This document shows positions 25,210-36,504 of a stretch of DNA of 64,000 nucleotides, piece after piece. Origin of the DNA: Hansfordia pulvinata (lineage: Eukaryota; Ascomycota; Sordariomycetes; Xylariales); contig BJKQ01000003.1 of assembly GCA_006538405.1 (NCBI GenBank), forward strand, positions 1,302,001-1,366,000, read 5' to 3'. The notes below the pieces were generated by a model that had not been told where the DNA came from, did no database searches, and was given only the letters and a program-made list of their open reading frames with translations. Position 1 is the stretch's first letter. Each line of letters opens with the position of its first letter. The position numbers were made by a program, and so were the translations under genes.

Positions 25210-25846
25210 CCGGAGAGGGCGGAGTGGAGTTTGCGAGAGTGGCCGTGCAAAGAACCACTATACATACATGCATGTTTATTCTCTCTTGGTTGTTTGCCGG
25301 GGACTCTCGTAGGTGAGCGGACAAGCAGAGCGTCGACCAGCCTCGTTGGTGGGAGGAGGCTGGCGGGCGCTCGTAATCCCGTCGTTCTAGAAATACTCTA
25401 TCTCCGTGCCTACCCTGCTCCACCGGCTGGCGTGGCTTGCTTATGATCCCTGTACGCGAACTCACTCACTCACCGTCCGAGTGCGTGTGGAGATGGCGCG
25501 AGCGGGTTTGCACGAGTATAACAACGCCCTCAAGGAGGCGGGGCAGGCGTGTCTAATGCGCACCTACGATACCTAAACTATGCGGCGATGTCTCCGGTCG
25601 CGGTTGGCTTGGAGACGACATGTGTTGATATTTCGAGCATTGTATTGACTGGGGGCCTTCAATAGTCTGCAGGGGGAAGGACAATACCCATTGGATACCC
25701 GTACTGGGGCGGCCATGGCAGAAAGAGAATGATTAGAAAGGGGAAGAAAAAAAAGAAAAAGACGCTAAGCCGGGGCCTCTATAATTAGAAACAAGGCTGA
25801 CTGGCATCGCGACGCAGGGGACAGACAGACAGGACGACGGAGATCG

Positions 25847-25847
25847 A

Positions 25848-25894
<47 letters not shown>
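25847..25894. repeat. (ACGC)12 tetranucleotide array
   Basis: Twelve perfect ACGC units, 48 bp, the longest perfect tandem array in the window. It is strictly alternating purine-pyrimidine, so it is a strong candidate for Z-DNA formation and for length polymorphism between strains. Confidence 0.95.
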
Positions 25895-26566
25895 CCTCAA
25901 AGTTGGACGCAAGGCCTCGATTCATCATAGCCGCGCTCGGATCCTCTTCTTTTCTTCTCTCTTTCTTTCTTTCTTGCCTTCTCTCTTCTTACCGACTACC
26001 ATACTCGTATTGCCTCAAGCTCGCGGAACAGGGCTGAGCAGCTTGGCGTCGACCGGCGACGGCAACGGGACCGGCACCGGCGCCGTCTCCGTGTCATCAA
26101 CCCGTCGCTCCCCGGTGGATTAGGTTAGGGCGGTATTGTACCCGCAATCGTCTGTTCGTCAGCTAAGCGAAGCAGGCTAGTTAGTACGTGTAATATGGCA
26201 AAGACGGAAGGGGGGCCATCGCGCTCATCGATAATGGCTCATCAGATATTGCTTGCGCAGGTAGCATCGTGCCCTATAGTACTAGTACGAGTACTCGTAA
26301 TCAACGCAGCTGGGCATGATGGGCCATAGTGAAGACTGATGAGGATGAGAACCGGACTGCTTCAACGCTTGGCCGAGAGCTTCTGCCACAACAGCCGCGG
26401 CGCGAGCCCAAGCACCCACTTGCGCGAGCAGGCAGCACGACTACGAAAACTTAGGCTTATACTCGTATAGACACGGCACACACATACACGAGAGTCCTGG
26501 TTTGCCCCCGAGCAATCGCATTGCCCACCATGGCGTCTCTCCCGAATCCTCCAGGTCTCCCCACCC

Positions 26567-26586
26567 ACTGACTGACTGACTGACTG
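26567..26586. repeat. (CTGA)n tetranucleotide repeat
   Basis: About five CTGA/ACTG units followed by degenerate copies to roughly 26602. Non-coding. Confidence 0.85.
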
Positions 26587-28030
26587 GCTGGCCGACTGAC
26601 TGCAAGTGCATATCATCCCCCAACTATGCGTCTTGCATCCGTGACACCGCGCCTGGCAAGGCTCCACAGGGCTGAGAGGCGCGCTTCTGGGACCCTAAAT
26701 CGTGTCTCCGGTGCACTTTTACGAGATGCCAAAGCCGAGCAAACCGGTCAACAGGGAGTGCTTCCTGCGCGCCGCTGCCCACTCGAAGGTTCCGGGGGCC
26801 CTCAGCTGGCGTTCCTGACCCAGATAACACCAGGTAGCCATGGCCGTCTGCTGCGTGCGTGCGCGTGCGTGCGGCTGTGGCCTGGATGACGGCGGTGCGC
26901 GTGCGGACCCCGGGGCGGCGCCCGCCATTGGACAGCCCGGGTCGAGTCATCATCTTGCGGTCTGCCCTACTGGGCCTACCGCAACGTCACGAGCCATCTG
27001 CCTGGGCACCCGCCCAATGGCGTCCTCGCGTCTCCTGCTGCCGCGCTGGACGTGGAACGCTGCGTAGTGAGGCTTGCCGGGTCAGCAGGCGCCGGAAGAC
27101 CATCCTGTGAACGTCTCTGGCCGGTCTCCAGCACCGGTGAGCCGCCTCGGGGCTCGGCGTGACGTCTGGCGCGAGCACCCATCACTCATACATCCAAAGG
27201 TGCTTCAGCGTACATGCGTGTGCTTGTCGAGGATTGCCTGTGCCTCTGGGCAAGTCCTGGAAAGTCCTACTGCCTTTTTCGTGCTAGAGTGCATGCTCCT
27301 TCGGCCTCCTGGACTCTGGAAGTATTCGTAAGGTGTCTTCGCACCAGGGCCAAGCGAGCCCCGCCAGCAGCTCAACGTGCATTCTGACTCTGAGCGTCTC
27401 ATCGCTGATGCTAGCTCAAGATGTCTTTGAGCCTGTACTTGACAAGTCATCGCGACGTTATCTGAGCTTGAGAGCAACCTGCCTGGGCTTCCCCTCACAG
27501 GATGCGGCCAGCTGAAAATACGGTTCGCTCTGCTTTCCGCCCCCTCCGACGGCGTACTCGTAAGCAGAGAGCCGGCTCACGCGGTGTTGGCGGGAGAGGT
27601 AGCCGGGGCCGCCGACTTATCCTGGCTGCAACCCGAGCCCTCGGGCTCGTCAGGGTTGCACGGGCGTGAGATCCATGGGAATACCGCGGGCGGGTGTCTC
27701 TGCCTTCCCCTGTCTCGCCGCTGGTCCGACCGACCCCGCGTCGCACGCGGCACGTGGAGACCGCTGCCTGCAGCGGCCCCCAAGTTGTTACCAGTCCTGC
27801 CGTGGCTCTTCAGCTGGACAGGGCCAGGGCAGGAGATGGCCTGCGTGCCTGGGCCCGTCTCCCAGCCTGCCCGGGCTGGCAAACTCCCACCAAACAGTCG
27901 CAACAAGCATCTTCAGCTGGTCAACCCCGGCACACCCCCCTCCTCTGACGCTCCTGCCGCCTGCCCTGGTCAGGGCCACGAACCGTCGCTTGGGCGGCTA
28001 ATTGGCCGCCGGAAGGAGAAGGGAGCGACC

Positions 28031-28043
28031 GGGGGGGGGGGGG
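28031..28043 (+). repeat. 13-nt G homopolymer
   Basis: Pure G run in non-coding DNA about 1 kb upstream of the F-box gene. Confidence 0.85.
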
Positions 28044-29025
28044 TGGCCCTCCCCTGTTCACCCGCGTTGCGGCAGACAGGCATATTCCGAGAGGCGCCTC
28101 CAGTCAGTGCCCCATGACTGGGGCAGGATCCTTCGATGCTGCAGCGCTGCGCTTTTGGCAACTGCGCACGGGGATGCGGCGAGGTCATGCTCGTGATTGC
28201 GGTGCCAGCATGGAGACGATGAACACACGATCTTGGAGCAGCAGGCCGAGTCCGAGGCCTCTTGACTTCTTCCTCAGCCCCATGGGCCTAAGAGGAGTCA
28301 ATAGAGATGGAGAGCTGGAATCGTTTGAGGGGGGTCCGCCTTTTTCGCTTCTTTCTCGCCTCAACGGTGATCGGGGTCGGATGTCAGGCAAGGGATATGA
28401 TGATTGCTCGGCGGTTCGCAGCAGTGGACGCGAGGGAGGAATTAGGGATAGATGATGGATAGAGCCAATGTCCTCTCTACCACACAATGGCATGAGAGGC
28501 AAGCTACAGCTACCGGAAGCACATTGATGAGGTGAATGAATGACATCAGGTTTGATGCTGCAGCTGGGTACGTCGGGCATTTGCTTCCATGTGTCGAATG
28601 TGCGCCTCTGGTCAGTACATACAAACATGCAATGTGCAACATGAATCACCTTACCATTTCCACGTTATCAGAAGTCGAGATGAATCAGATATCGAGGGGT
28701 TATGCCTGTAAACATAGATTTATCGATGTATCCAGTCCCTGTCGAGTCGAATCTGCAACGGCAAAGCTGCGGAAAGAACTGCCTTGAGTATCCGTACCAC
28801 TGTACTCGCAGGTGCGCTGTGCGAGTAGGTGCCATCAGTGCCGCCTCAGCAGCTTCCATAGTGGTTTCCGTTCCGGGATTAGCGCGATTGAGCCCCGACG
28901 CGTTTGGTTCGCAGGTGTTCAGCAAACGACCGCGTCGGCGTATCGAGCCTCGACTCCACCAACAGCCGCAAGGCATCAGTTCGCCAAACCCAGTGCTCAG
29001 TTGGTATCGCGCCCGACCCGCCACG

Positions 29026-31042
29026 ATGGCGTCTTTGGAGCAGGGCAGGAGGCTGTACTCTTCCAAGCGCTATCCCGAGGCCATCACGGCCCTCGAGGCG
29101 GTTGTCAAGGCTTGCTCCTGCCGGATCCCCGTGCGGCAGAGCCCGTGTCTCTGCAAGGACCTCCTCGACGGCCTGGGCAACGGCCAGCTCAGAGACATGC
29201 TGAAGAAGCGCTGCATATGCTCGGCCAAGTCTGACAGGCGTTGCGAGAAGTCCGCACACTTCCAGGCCCTGGATGCCCTGGCAGCCGTGGCCGAGAAGGT
29301 CGAGGATGTGGAAAGGGGTCTCCTCGTCGCCCAGCAGATGGTCGAGATCCACCCCCGGGACCCCAAAGCCTATCTGCGCCTGGGCAAGGTCCTCAGGCTT
29401 AAAGGCCGCGCTGACCTGGCTCTTGCCGCCTACCAGCAAGGCCACGAGCTCGTTGTCAAGAAGGACCCGAAGCACGAAATGCTGCCGAAGCTGGAGGAGC
29501 AGCGGCTGAAGGTTAAGCGCCTCATCAGGACTGACCCTCTGCTGAAGCTCCCCTTTGAACTAGTTTGCATAATATTTCAAGACACTGACTTCCGTACCAT
29601 ATGGTGAGTCCGACGCCCCACCGGCCTGTCAAGAAGACTACAGCTCCGTGTTCTGACTCCCCGCCAGTCGTTGCCTCAGAATCTCCAAAACGTGGAAACT
29701 CCTGCTCACGTGCAGGGAAGCGGGAACGCTCTGGGGCTCGCAGGAATTCTCGAGCGCCCATCGCACCATGAAGGCCCCGCTCTCACCTGCAACATTGATG
29801 CGATATGCGGCTTTTGCCAATAAGCAAGTTTCCAGTGTCTGCATCCATGACTGCAAGCTCTTCGATATGAATTCGCACAAACTGTCACTCATACTCCAAA
29901 AGCCCCTGAAACACCTCAAGCTCCGCGGTTCCCTGAATATCATGGGCTGGGATGTGCGTGCCCAGAACTTGCCCGCCATGTCTTCGTGTCCCTCTTTGCG
30001 TTCGCTTTATATTGGGCCCGACGTCCATATACCAGCCGACCTGATAGACCGCCTTCTTCGATCTTCCCCGGATCTTGAGCAGTTGTCGCTCATGAATGTG
30101 AAAGACACAGAGGAGCTGCAATATCGGACGTTGCCACCGCTTGACAAACTGAAGGCTGTTGAAATTGCCGACAGACCTGACAGGCGGCGAATACATCCTA
30201 ACATCGAGCTCTCTGAAGCCGAGCAGGCTGAGCAGGTAAGCGTCATGCACGCGAGAGCCAAGTCGAGTACGCTGACGAAGCTATAGGACGAGACAAAACG
30301 CATCGCAAGAGTGCCTTGGCCTAACTCCGAGAGGCTATGGGTCGAGAACCTGGCTCACCCTGAGCGGCACTGGCCCAGCCTGAATTCAACCGTCAGGCAC
30401 CTGTGCGTCAGAAACAGCATGGCTCAAAATTCAAGCTCACGCTTATCCCTCGCACCTTCAATCGAAGAGGTCTTCCTGGAGAATGTGCCCATCTTGCCGA
30501 TTGCGCCTCAGATCCCAGGCATGGAGGACGATGCCCATTCTATGCTGCCTGAGCCTCAAAACCATGAGTTCCGTTGTTTTTGGTATCACGGACGCCAAGA
30601 TGAAAACGAATCGTTTTACGAGTACTTCTTGAAGAACTCGTTCGCCACAGAGACCATCGAGAAGCTCTTCCTGTCGCCATTTCCCTTTCATCTGTTGAAA
30701 CAGCAGGCAAAGCTGACCTGGCTCAGAGGGTCGAGCCTCAAGTTCCTAGGCCTGACAGGTCTCAATGTGGCAACGACTTTCGGCACTGGTCACTCAGACG
30801 ACATGCTCGCGGAGCTGGTGGAGCGCTTTCCCAATCTCGAAGTGGTCGACATTGACAAGGAAGTCGTGCAGTCCTCCACTCTTGGGAGGATCATCGAGAA
30901 AACCAACGTCAAGACCATTTACCACCGGTCGGGCCTGGTATTTGAAGACCTGCAGATCTGGGCCGCCAGCAAGCATGGTGCTCACGTCATCGACGCCTCG
31001 AGCCCGTCCCCGTTCCAGCACCCGACAGTCCCATCAACGTGA
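29026..31042 (+). CDS. TPR/F-box/LRR-like protein of the Pof3/Dia2 type (3 exons)
   Basis: Exons 29026-29603, 29668-30235 and 30287-31042 join in frame to 633 residues. Introns are 64 and 51 nt with GTGAGT and GTAAGC donors, CTGAC branch sites and CAG/TAG acceptors. Residues 1 to about 155 are TPR-like helices ending in a clear PKAYLRLGKVLRLKG repeat; an F-box (LPFELVCIIF) begins near 175 and crosses intron 1; the rest is Leu-rich, compatible with leucine-rich repeats. TPR, F-box, LRR is the order in fission yeast Pof3 and budding yeast Dia2, substrate receptors of SCF ubiquitin ligases acting in genome stability. Sordariomycetes carry several fast-evolving relatives, so this may be a paralogue and not the true orthologue. 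The start is placed where the TPR region begins; the frame is open upstream to 28702 but that extension looks non-coding. The N-terminal Cys-rich stretch (CSC, CLC, CICS near 26-67) is notable. Confidence 0.85.
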
Positions 31043-32035
31043 TCAAGCAGAAGCGCGGTGTCAAGAGGACGCGCGAAAGAATTGAGATCAACCGAAGTCA
31101 CGGCCCGGCATTCTGATAAGCAGACATCGGCGACTTCATCCACTTGCGCTGAGTCTGCAGCAAGGAGTGTGAATATCTTAGATAAAGCTGGGCGCTCCTT
31201 TTGGGTGCAATTCACGAGGGGCCATCGCCCCATCGCGACCCCTCGTCATAGAGGCCCCGTTGCGGAGTTTCAATCTTGATTCGGCTTCGGGTCAAAACTG
31301 CATGGACTGATGCAATTGTAGATGATACATAGTCCTTTAGTCGAGCTACTAGGGCATAGGGTCATATGCTATCAGTTTCATTGTTTCACATCGCGTCACT
31401 GGTGGTCAGTCGTGACCAGCTGCCACACGTCCGCATCTTGACCAGCACGGTGAAGCTTGCCGGGTGAAATGAGGGCGGTGCTCCTACGAGTACGGCGATC
31501 GCGCACATGCAGACGGAAATCGGGCCTGAGGGATGTCCTCGAATCGTCATCATAAACATGAGCAATGTCATTTAGAGAACGCCGGTATGAGCTATTATGA
31601 CATCATGCACCACGCAGCGTCCGTTTTCAGGTCCAAAATGTGCCGAGAACATTATGAGCAAAAAAGCATTCAGTCACGCTTTTTGTCTATCCATCCGCAT
31701 GCTGGTGCGATTCGTGATGATAGTGGGTACAGGTGCGTGAGATCATGTCGGTTCATGACGGATGAAAAAAAATATAACATCATCTGGTTCTTCAATGTGC
31801 TGTGGTCGTGCCTCATCCACCCGCCTCGAGACCGAGAATGCGGCGAGCCATCAGGGGCAGGGAAGCTATGATGGTTCCGCCACACCAGAGTAGATAGCGG
31901 GTGTCTATGTATAAGAGCCCTCAAGCGAGGGCTTGCTGGCACGCTGCGGTGTATAGTGTGAATCGTAAAACAAATACCCAAGTCGGACTCATCAATCAAC
32001 GCTCTCTGTCATTCCGAAAATGGCTCGGACTGTAC
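31043..32035. other. Convergent intergenic region, F-box gene to pom1
   Basis: Both neighbours end here, so this holds two 3' UTRs. A frame of 112 codons at 31533-31871 (+) has an ordinary amino-acid mix but no recognisable domain and I do not call it. One TACGAGTA copy lies at 31485-31492. Nothing else was seen. Confidence 0.5.
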
Positions 32036-35000
32036 TCATGCCCGTCGACTCATCGCGACGTTAGCCCCTGCAGAGGCCAGGTCTTGCTTGGCACTCACGC
32101 TTCGGCCAGCGACTCGGGGCAGACTGCTGCCATTTTGGGGGGCCGTAGAGCTGACGCTGATTCCCGTACTCGTGCGCTTGTTGATGGAGCCTGTTGTTGT
32201 TGCCGGGCCATTGATACCTGACGCTCGGCGCACAGCAGTTGCTGGCTTGTGGGGGCTGACAGCGCTGCTCTCGCGTGGGCGGATGGTTGGGACAGGCTTT
32301 GTACCCGCTGGCGGGTCAGGCAGAGGACGAGGGGTCGAGATCGTGTTATGACGCTTGATGGGCGATGACTCGCGCGTCCTGGGAACAGGAACAGATGTCT
32401 TCTGCCCGGTGATGAACTCGTGCTTGATTGCCTCCTCCGGTTTCAGTCGGCGGTCCGGGTCCCATCGAAGACAGCGACCGAGGAAGTCCAAGAAAACCTC
32501 GTCGTCGCACTTCAGGGCCTGTTGCAGCGTCTTGGACGATGGTCGGCGTCTCCTTCCCTTAGAAGATACCGTCAGGCGGGGTTTGCCCATCGAATCGAAG
32601 AATAGCTTCTTCCTGGTGCTCTTCTCAATCAAATGCTTCTCAGGCGGCCCAAAGATCTCCATGATGCATGCCAATTGCTCTTGCTCGTTCTCGCCAGGAA
32701 AGATAGGAACACCGGTGAGTAACTCAGCGAGGATGCAGCCCAGACTCCACATGTCGATGGGCAAGCCGTAGGTCATGCCCAGAATAACCTCGGGTGAACG
32801 GTAGAATCGGGATTGAATGTACGTGTAGACCTTCTCGTTCTCGAAACAACTCGACCCAAAATCGATGACTTTGATTTCGGAATGCATGGGATGGCGCAGA
32901 AGGATGTTCTCGGGTTTCAAGTCGCAATGGATGACCTTCTGTGTTTTCAGAAGGCACAGTGAGCTGAGCATTTGCTTCGTGAAGCGTCGAATCAGTTTCA
33001 GCGAGAAGCCGCGGAAGGCATTGGACTTGATGAATTCGTAGAGGTTCATGTCGAGCAATTCGGTTGAAATGCAAAGATGGCCGCGGAAGTAGAAGCTGTG
33101 TGTGAAGTTGACCATGCTGTGTTTGTTTTTGGGGTCCTGAGAGTCCACATTAGCAACACAGACAGAGAAAGGACACAGGCGGCAGCACTTACCCATTCGC
33201 GAAGCTTCTGCAGAATGTTGACCTCTACCAGAGCTTGCTGATGGAACCGCTTCTTGTTGCGGATGATCTTGACGGCAACCAGAACGCCAGACTTGTGATC
33301 AATGCACCTCACAACCTGACCGAAACTTCCCTTGCCGAGCAGGTCAACCACTTCGTAGCGATAGGCGAGGTGGTCCCCAATAACAATGTTGTAATCGCCG
33401 CGCTCGTCGTCATAGCCGAAATTGGGCAGTTTCGAGCTGACGTCACCAATAACCTTGCTGGCATTTTGTGTGCCGCAGAAGTAGATATCGCTGTAGTCGA
33501 CAATCTCGCCTCGCTCGTAGATGTTCAGCATGGCGATTCGGATGGCGCCCTGGGGGCCCACGCGCTCCTTGGGCGAGGCCCTCTTGTGAAGGGCATCCAG
33601 AGTTCTCGCAGCCAATTCCGTCTCTTTGCGCTTGGAAGCCAGCTTCTTCATCTCATCTTCGGCGGCATGATCGTCTTTGTCGAGTTCTGATGTATGGTAG
33701 GGATCCGACTTCTTGGTGACTGAAAGCATAGACTGGCGAGGGCGGAGAATCTTCTGGATCGACGAGCTGTGGGGCTGCGAAGAGGTTTCTATCATCGAGC
33801 TGTTGCCCACATCCTTCTTGGACGTCCATTGATCGTTCTTGTTGTCCCCGTTACCAATATTGAGGCTGGAACCCGACGTCTTCCTGCGACGAGACTCGAG
33901 GTACGACGAACTGGGCTTCGAGGTGTGACTTGGGCTCGGCGCTTTCATCGAGTTCAGATTCATCGAGGCCGAGACAGGGATTCGAGGCGGTGGCATGCTC
34001 TCCTGGCGAGCTTGCTGTTCCGCTGCCTTGTCAAATGAGGCATTTATGGCGTGATTACTGCTCTTCGAAGCGCTTCTCTTCCACGACAGACTCAACTTTC
34101 TGCGCAGGGAGCTCATCGAAGAGGGTGTCTGGGGAGGTTCGTCGCCATTTGCCGTGAGTGGGGGGGACTTGTCTGCAGGTTTGGTCAATTTCGGAGCCCG
34201 AGGGCCTGAAGGCTTTTGTTGCGGCCTGCTATCGGTGGTGGTATCAATGGCTATGGTCTGGTTCACGTCACCGGTCGTCTTCGACTTGCTGATATGCATG
34301 TCAAAGGAATCGCCGCCCTTTGGCGCAGAAGATGACAAGAACGGAGAGTGGCTGGGCTTTTGAGAAGTCGTCCTCGCCAGATTCTGGAGAGGTGACTCTG
34401 GTGAGCTGGTAGTATCAGGCGTGTGCTGGCTCTCGACACGACGGTGGTGAGAACTGTTGCTGCGCAGAATCTGCTTCTCGGGATCGACATTGTCTTTGCT
34501 CTTGGAGGAGAAAAACGAGCTCTTCGAAGCCGTCATCGGGGTGGTTGGAGTTTTCGAGGTGATTCGGGCAGGCGTTGGGCTGTTGTCCTGTCCTTGGTCT
34601 TGCAAAGCCGCGATCCTGGCGGCGGTCGGGATGCTCAGCGGGCCCAGGTTCAGAGGGGGAAGACTGAGGGGCTGCAGGCTCTTCCTGGAAGCTGCGCCAT
34701 TGGGCTTCTGCTCGGCATCGGACGGGGGAGCTCCCATGGTTTTCCTGGAGTTCTGCTTCCGAGCGCTGGGTTTGCGCTGGAGTTTAGTCACCGGCTCCAA
34801 TACTGGTGCATTGGAAAGGTTGCCCGTGGAGTTGCTGTTGACACTGCTGGTATCCAGCCCATGGGTGGACTTGCGTTTTTCAAGGAATGAGAGCTCGGCA
34901 GATGAGTCCTTGGGCGACTCGTACGCCTTGGGAATAGCTGGAACTGGCGGCACGTCCTCCTCTTCCTCAGCAGGGGGAGGGTTGTAGGCATTAGTTGTCT

Positions 35001-36504
35001 TCGGAGCCGGAAGTCGGGACGTGGGTCCTGCTTGGGGCATGCTTCGCTGCAAGGAGCCCGTCGAGGTCCGATGCGTGTTGAAGCTGGCGTTGGATGCCAC
35101 CGAAAGGCCCGAACTAAAGGACTTCCGATTATTCATGTCCGGAGAAGCCCTGGATGATGGAGGGGTTGACATTTTGCGAGGAATCATCGAGGGAGAGTGG
35201 GAACTCGATCGCAGCTCGGTTGGAAGCGGAGAGGGATTCGCCAACTGTTGCACGGGGGCAGGTAGAGGCTGCGGCGGGGCCATGGACATGCGCTTTGCTC
35301 TCTTTGTGTCTGTGGGGGAAATTGTTCTCGCCCCGAGTCCGGAAAATTGGGCACCTGGCAGAACAGAGGCTCTTTTGGCTGACGTAGGGGTGCCTTTGTT
35401 TTTGGGCGATTTCGGGAACATGTTTGACGTTCGGTTGTGGTCAGGCGTGAGGAGGACAGGATCGGTCGCCGCGGAGGGTAAGTTGGCCGATATTCTCGGA
35501 AGAGGCTGCACCGACCTGGCCTTTGCGGCTCTGGTGCTGGAGAAAGCCCTTGTGGTCGTGTCGGGGGCCGGGCCATTGCCGTTGAGGATATCCAGGGATG
35601 AGCGAACTGCGTCGCCATTTTGCTTGTCCTGCGCGTGGGATATGACGCTAGGCCGCCTCTTCTGACTAGTCCGGGCACCGTATTCGGCCTCTAGAACACC
35701 AGGGCCAACCGACTTTCTGGGTGGTTTGGCTATTTGACTGGACACATTGCTGTTGGACACGGGTGGGTAATGGCTTTGTCGGCGGCTGCGCATCGAGGAT
35801 GATGCTGTTGGGGCATCCGGGATTGCAGGGCCGCCACTGCCGTGAGAGGGAATGCTTGACGATTTACTCGAGGTGCTTGGTCTTCGCAAGATAGAACCGG
35901 AGCGCGAGGAGCGAGTGCCCAGGGTCGGTGTAGGATTCGGACGGACAGGAAGTGCGCGAGAATTGCCCTCGGCCTGGGACGGCTGAGGGGGTGGGGGCAT
36001 CATGATGTGATCGGGAGGTTTATCCTCGAGTATAGCGCCCTGACCAGTGGGAGAAGGGAATTGAGTCAGCTTGAAGTCGGTGGAAGCGGACTCGAGACTA
36101 CTCTGCAGGTCGTCGAAGCTGACCGAGGGCAGGAAGTCAAGAGAGCCAGATGGATTTGCTACACCAGAAGGGGCGCCATTCCGTCCGAAGGAGAAGAGGG
36201 AGTGGTTGTTGGATGAAGATGCATGAAGCATTGGGCCGTCTGTTGTGTCTTGAGAGGTGCCGGATGCAATCGAAGGGCGTTCTGAGGATGCGTTCTCAGG
36301 GGGACTGCAGCAAGCAGAGCTTATTAGTCATTTTGATCACGGTGCAGCAGCGGCAGGCGAGGTCCGGACTGTCTTGCGAGGCAGCGGACAACCAAAGCAG
36401 GCTAAGATAAAAACGCGTTAAAAAGGGGAGCGACAAACATACGATCCAGTGGGCGAGTCTGCAGCTGGTCTCGAGCCAGCAGGGAATTTCGGCTCCGTGA
36501 TCAT
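32036..36504 (-). CDS. pom1: Pom1/DYRK-family dual-specificity protein kinase (3 exons)
   Basis: Exons on the minus strand are 36504-36443, 36304-33193 and 33136-32036, joining in frame to 1424 residues. The introns are 138 nt (GTATGT, ACTAAT branch) and 56 nt (GTAAGT, GCTAAT branch). Residues 1 to about 900 are Ser/Thr/Pro/Lys-rich and disordered. A DYRK homology box (GDHLAYRYE) leads into the kinase domain at about 1002-1299. It has a glycine-rich loop GKGSFGQV, Lys1033 in VAVK, catalytic HCDLKPEN (Asp1130), DFG (1150-1152) and the YTYIQSR activation loop whose second Tyr (1164) is the DYRK autophosphorylation site. The family includes fission yeast Pom1, a cortical polarity kinase that times mitosis through Cdr2. 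All catalytic residues are present. The short first exon (MITEPKFP...) is my model: it joins in frame and gives good splice sites, but a start in exon 2 is possible. The C-terminal tail after 1299 is basic and disordered. Confidence 0.92.

Larger units (their letters stand above)
21655..29025. other. Gene-free stretch of about 7.4 kb
   Basis: No supported gene. The first few hundred bases must hold the 3' UTR of the 80-aa gene; a 42-codon frame at 21901-22029 is discussed under findings. Further right are (GTGTGC)-type repeats near 23384-23412, a T-run at 23461, G-runs at 23913-23923, 25193-25209 and 28031-28043, the (ACGC)12 array and a CTGA repeat. Seven copies of the TACGAGTA octamer lie between 24887 and 27562. 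The last kilobase before 29026 is the presumed promoter of the F-box gene. Open frames in this stretch are short, Arg/Pro-rich and unconvincing. Confidence 0.6.

Noticed and set aside
31533..31871. 112-codon + strand frame between the F-box gene and pom1
   Set aside because: It lies in the 3' UTR zone of two convergent genes and resembles no family.
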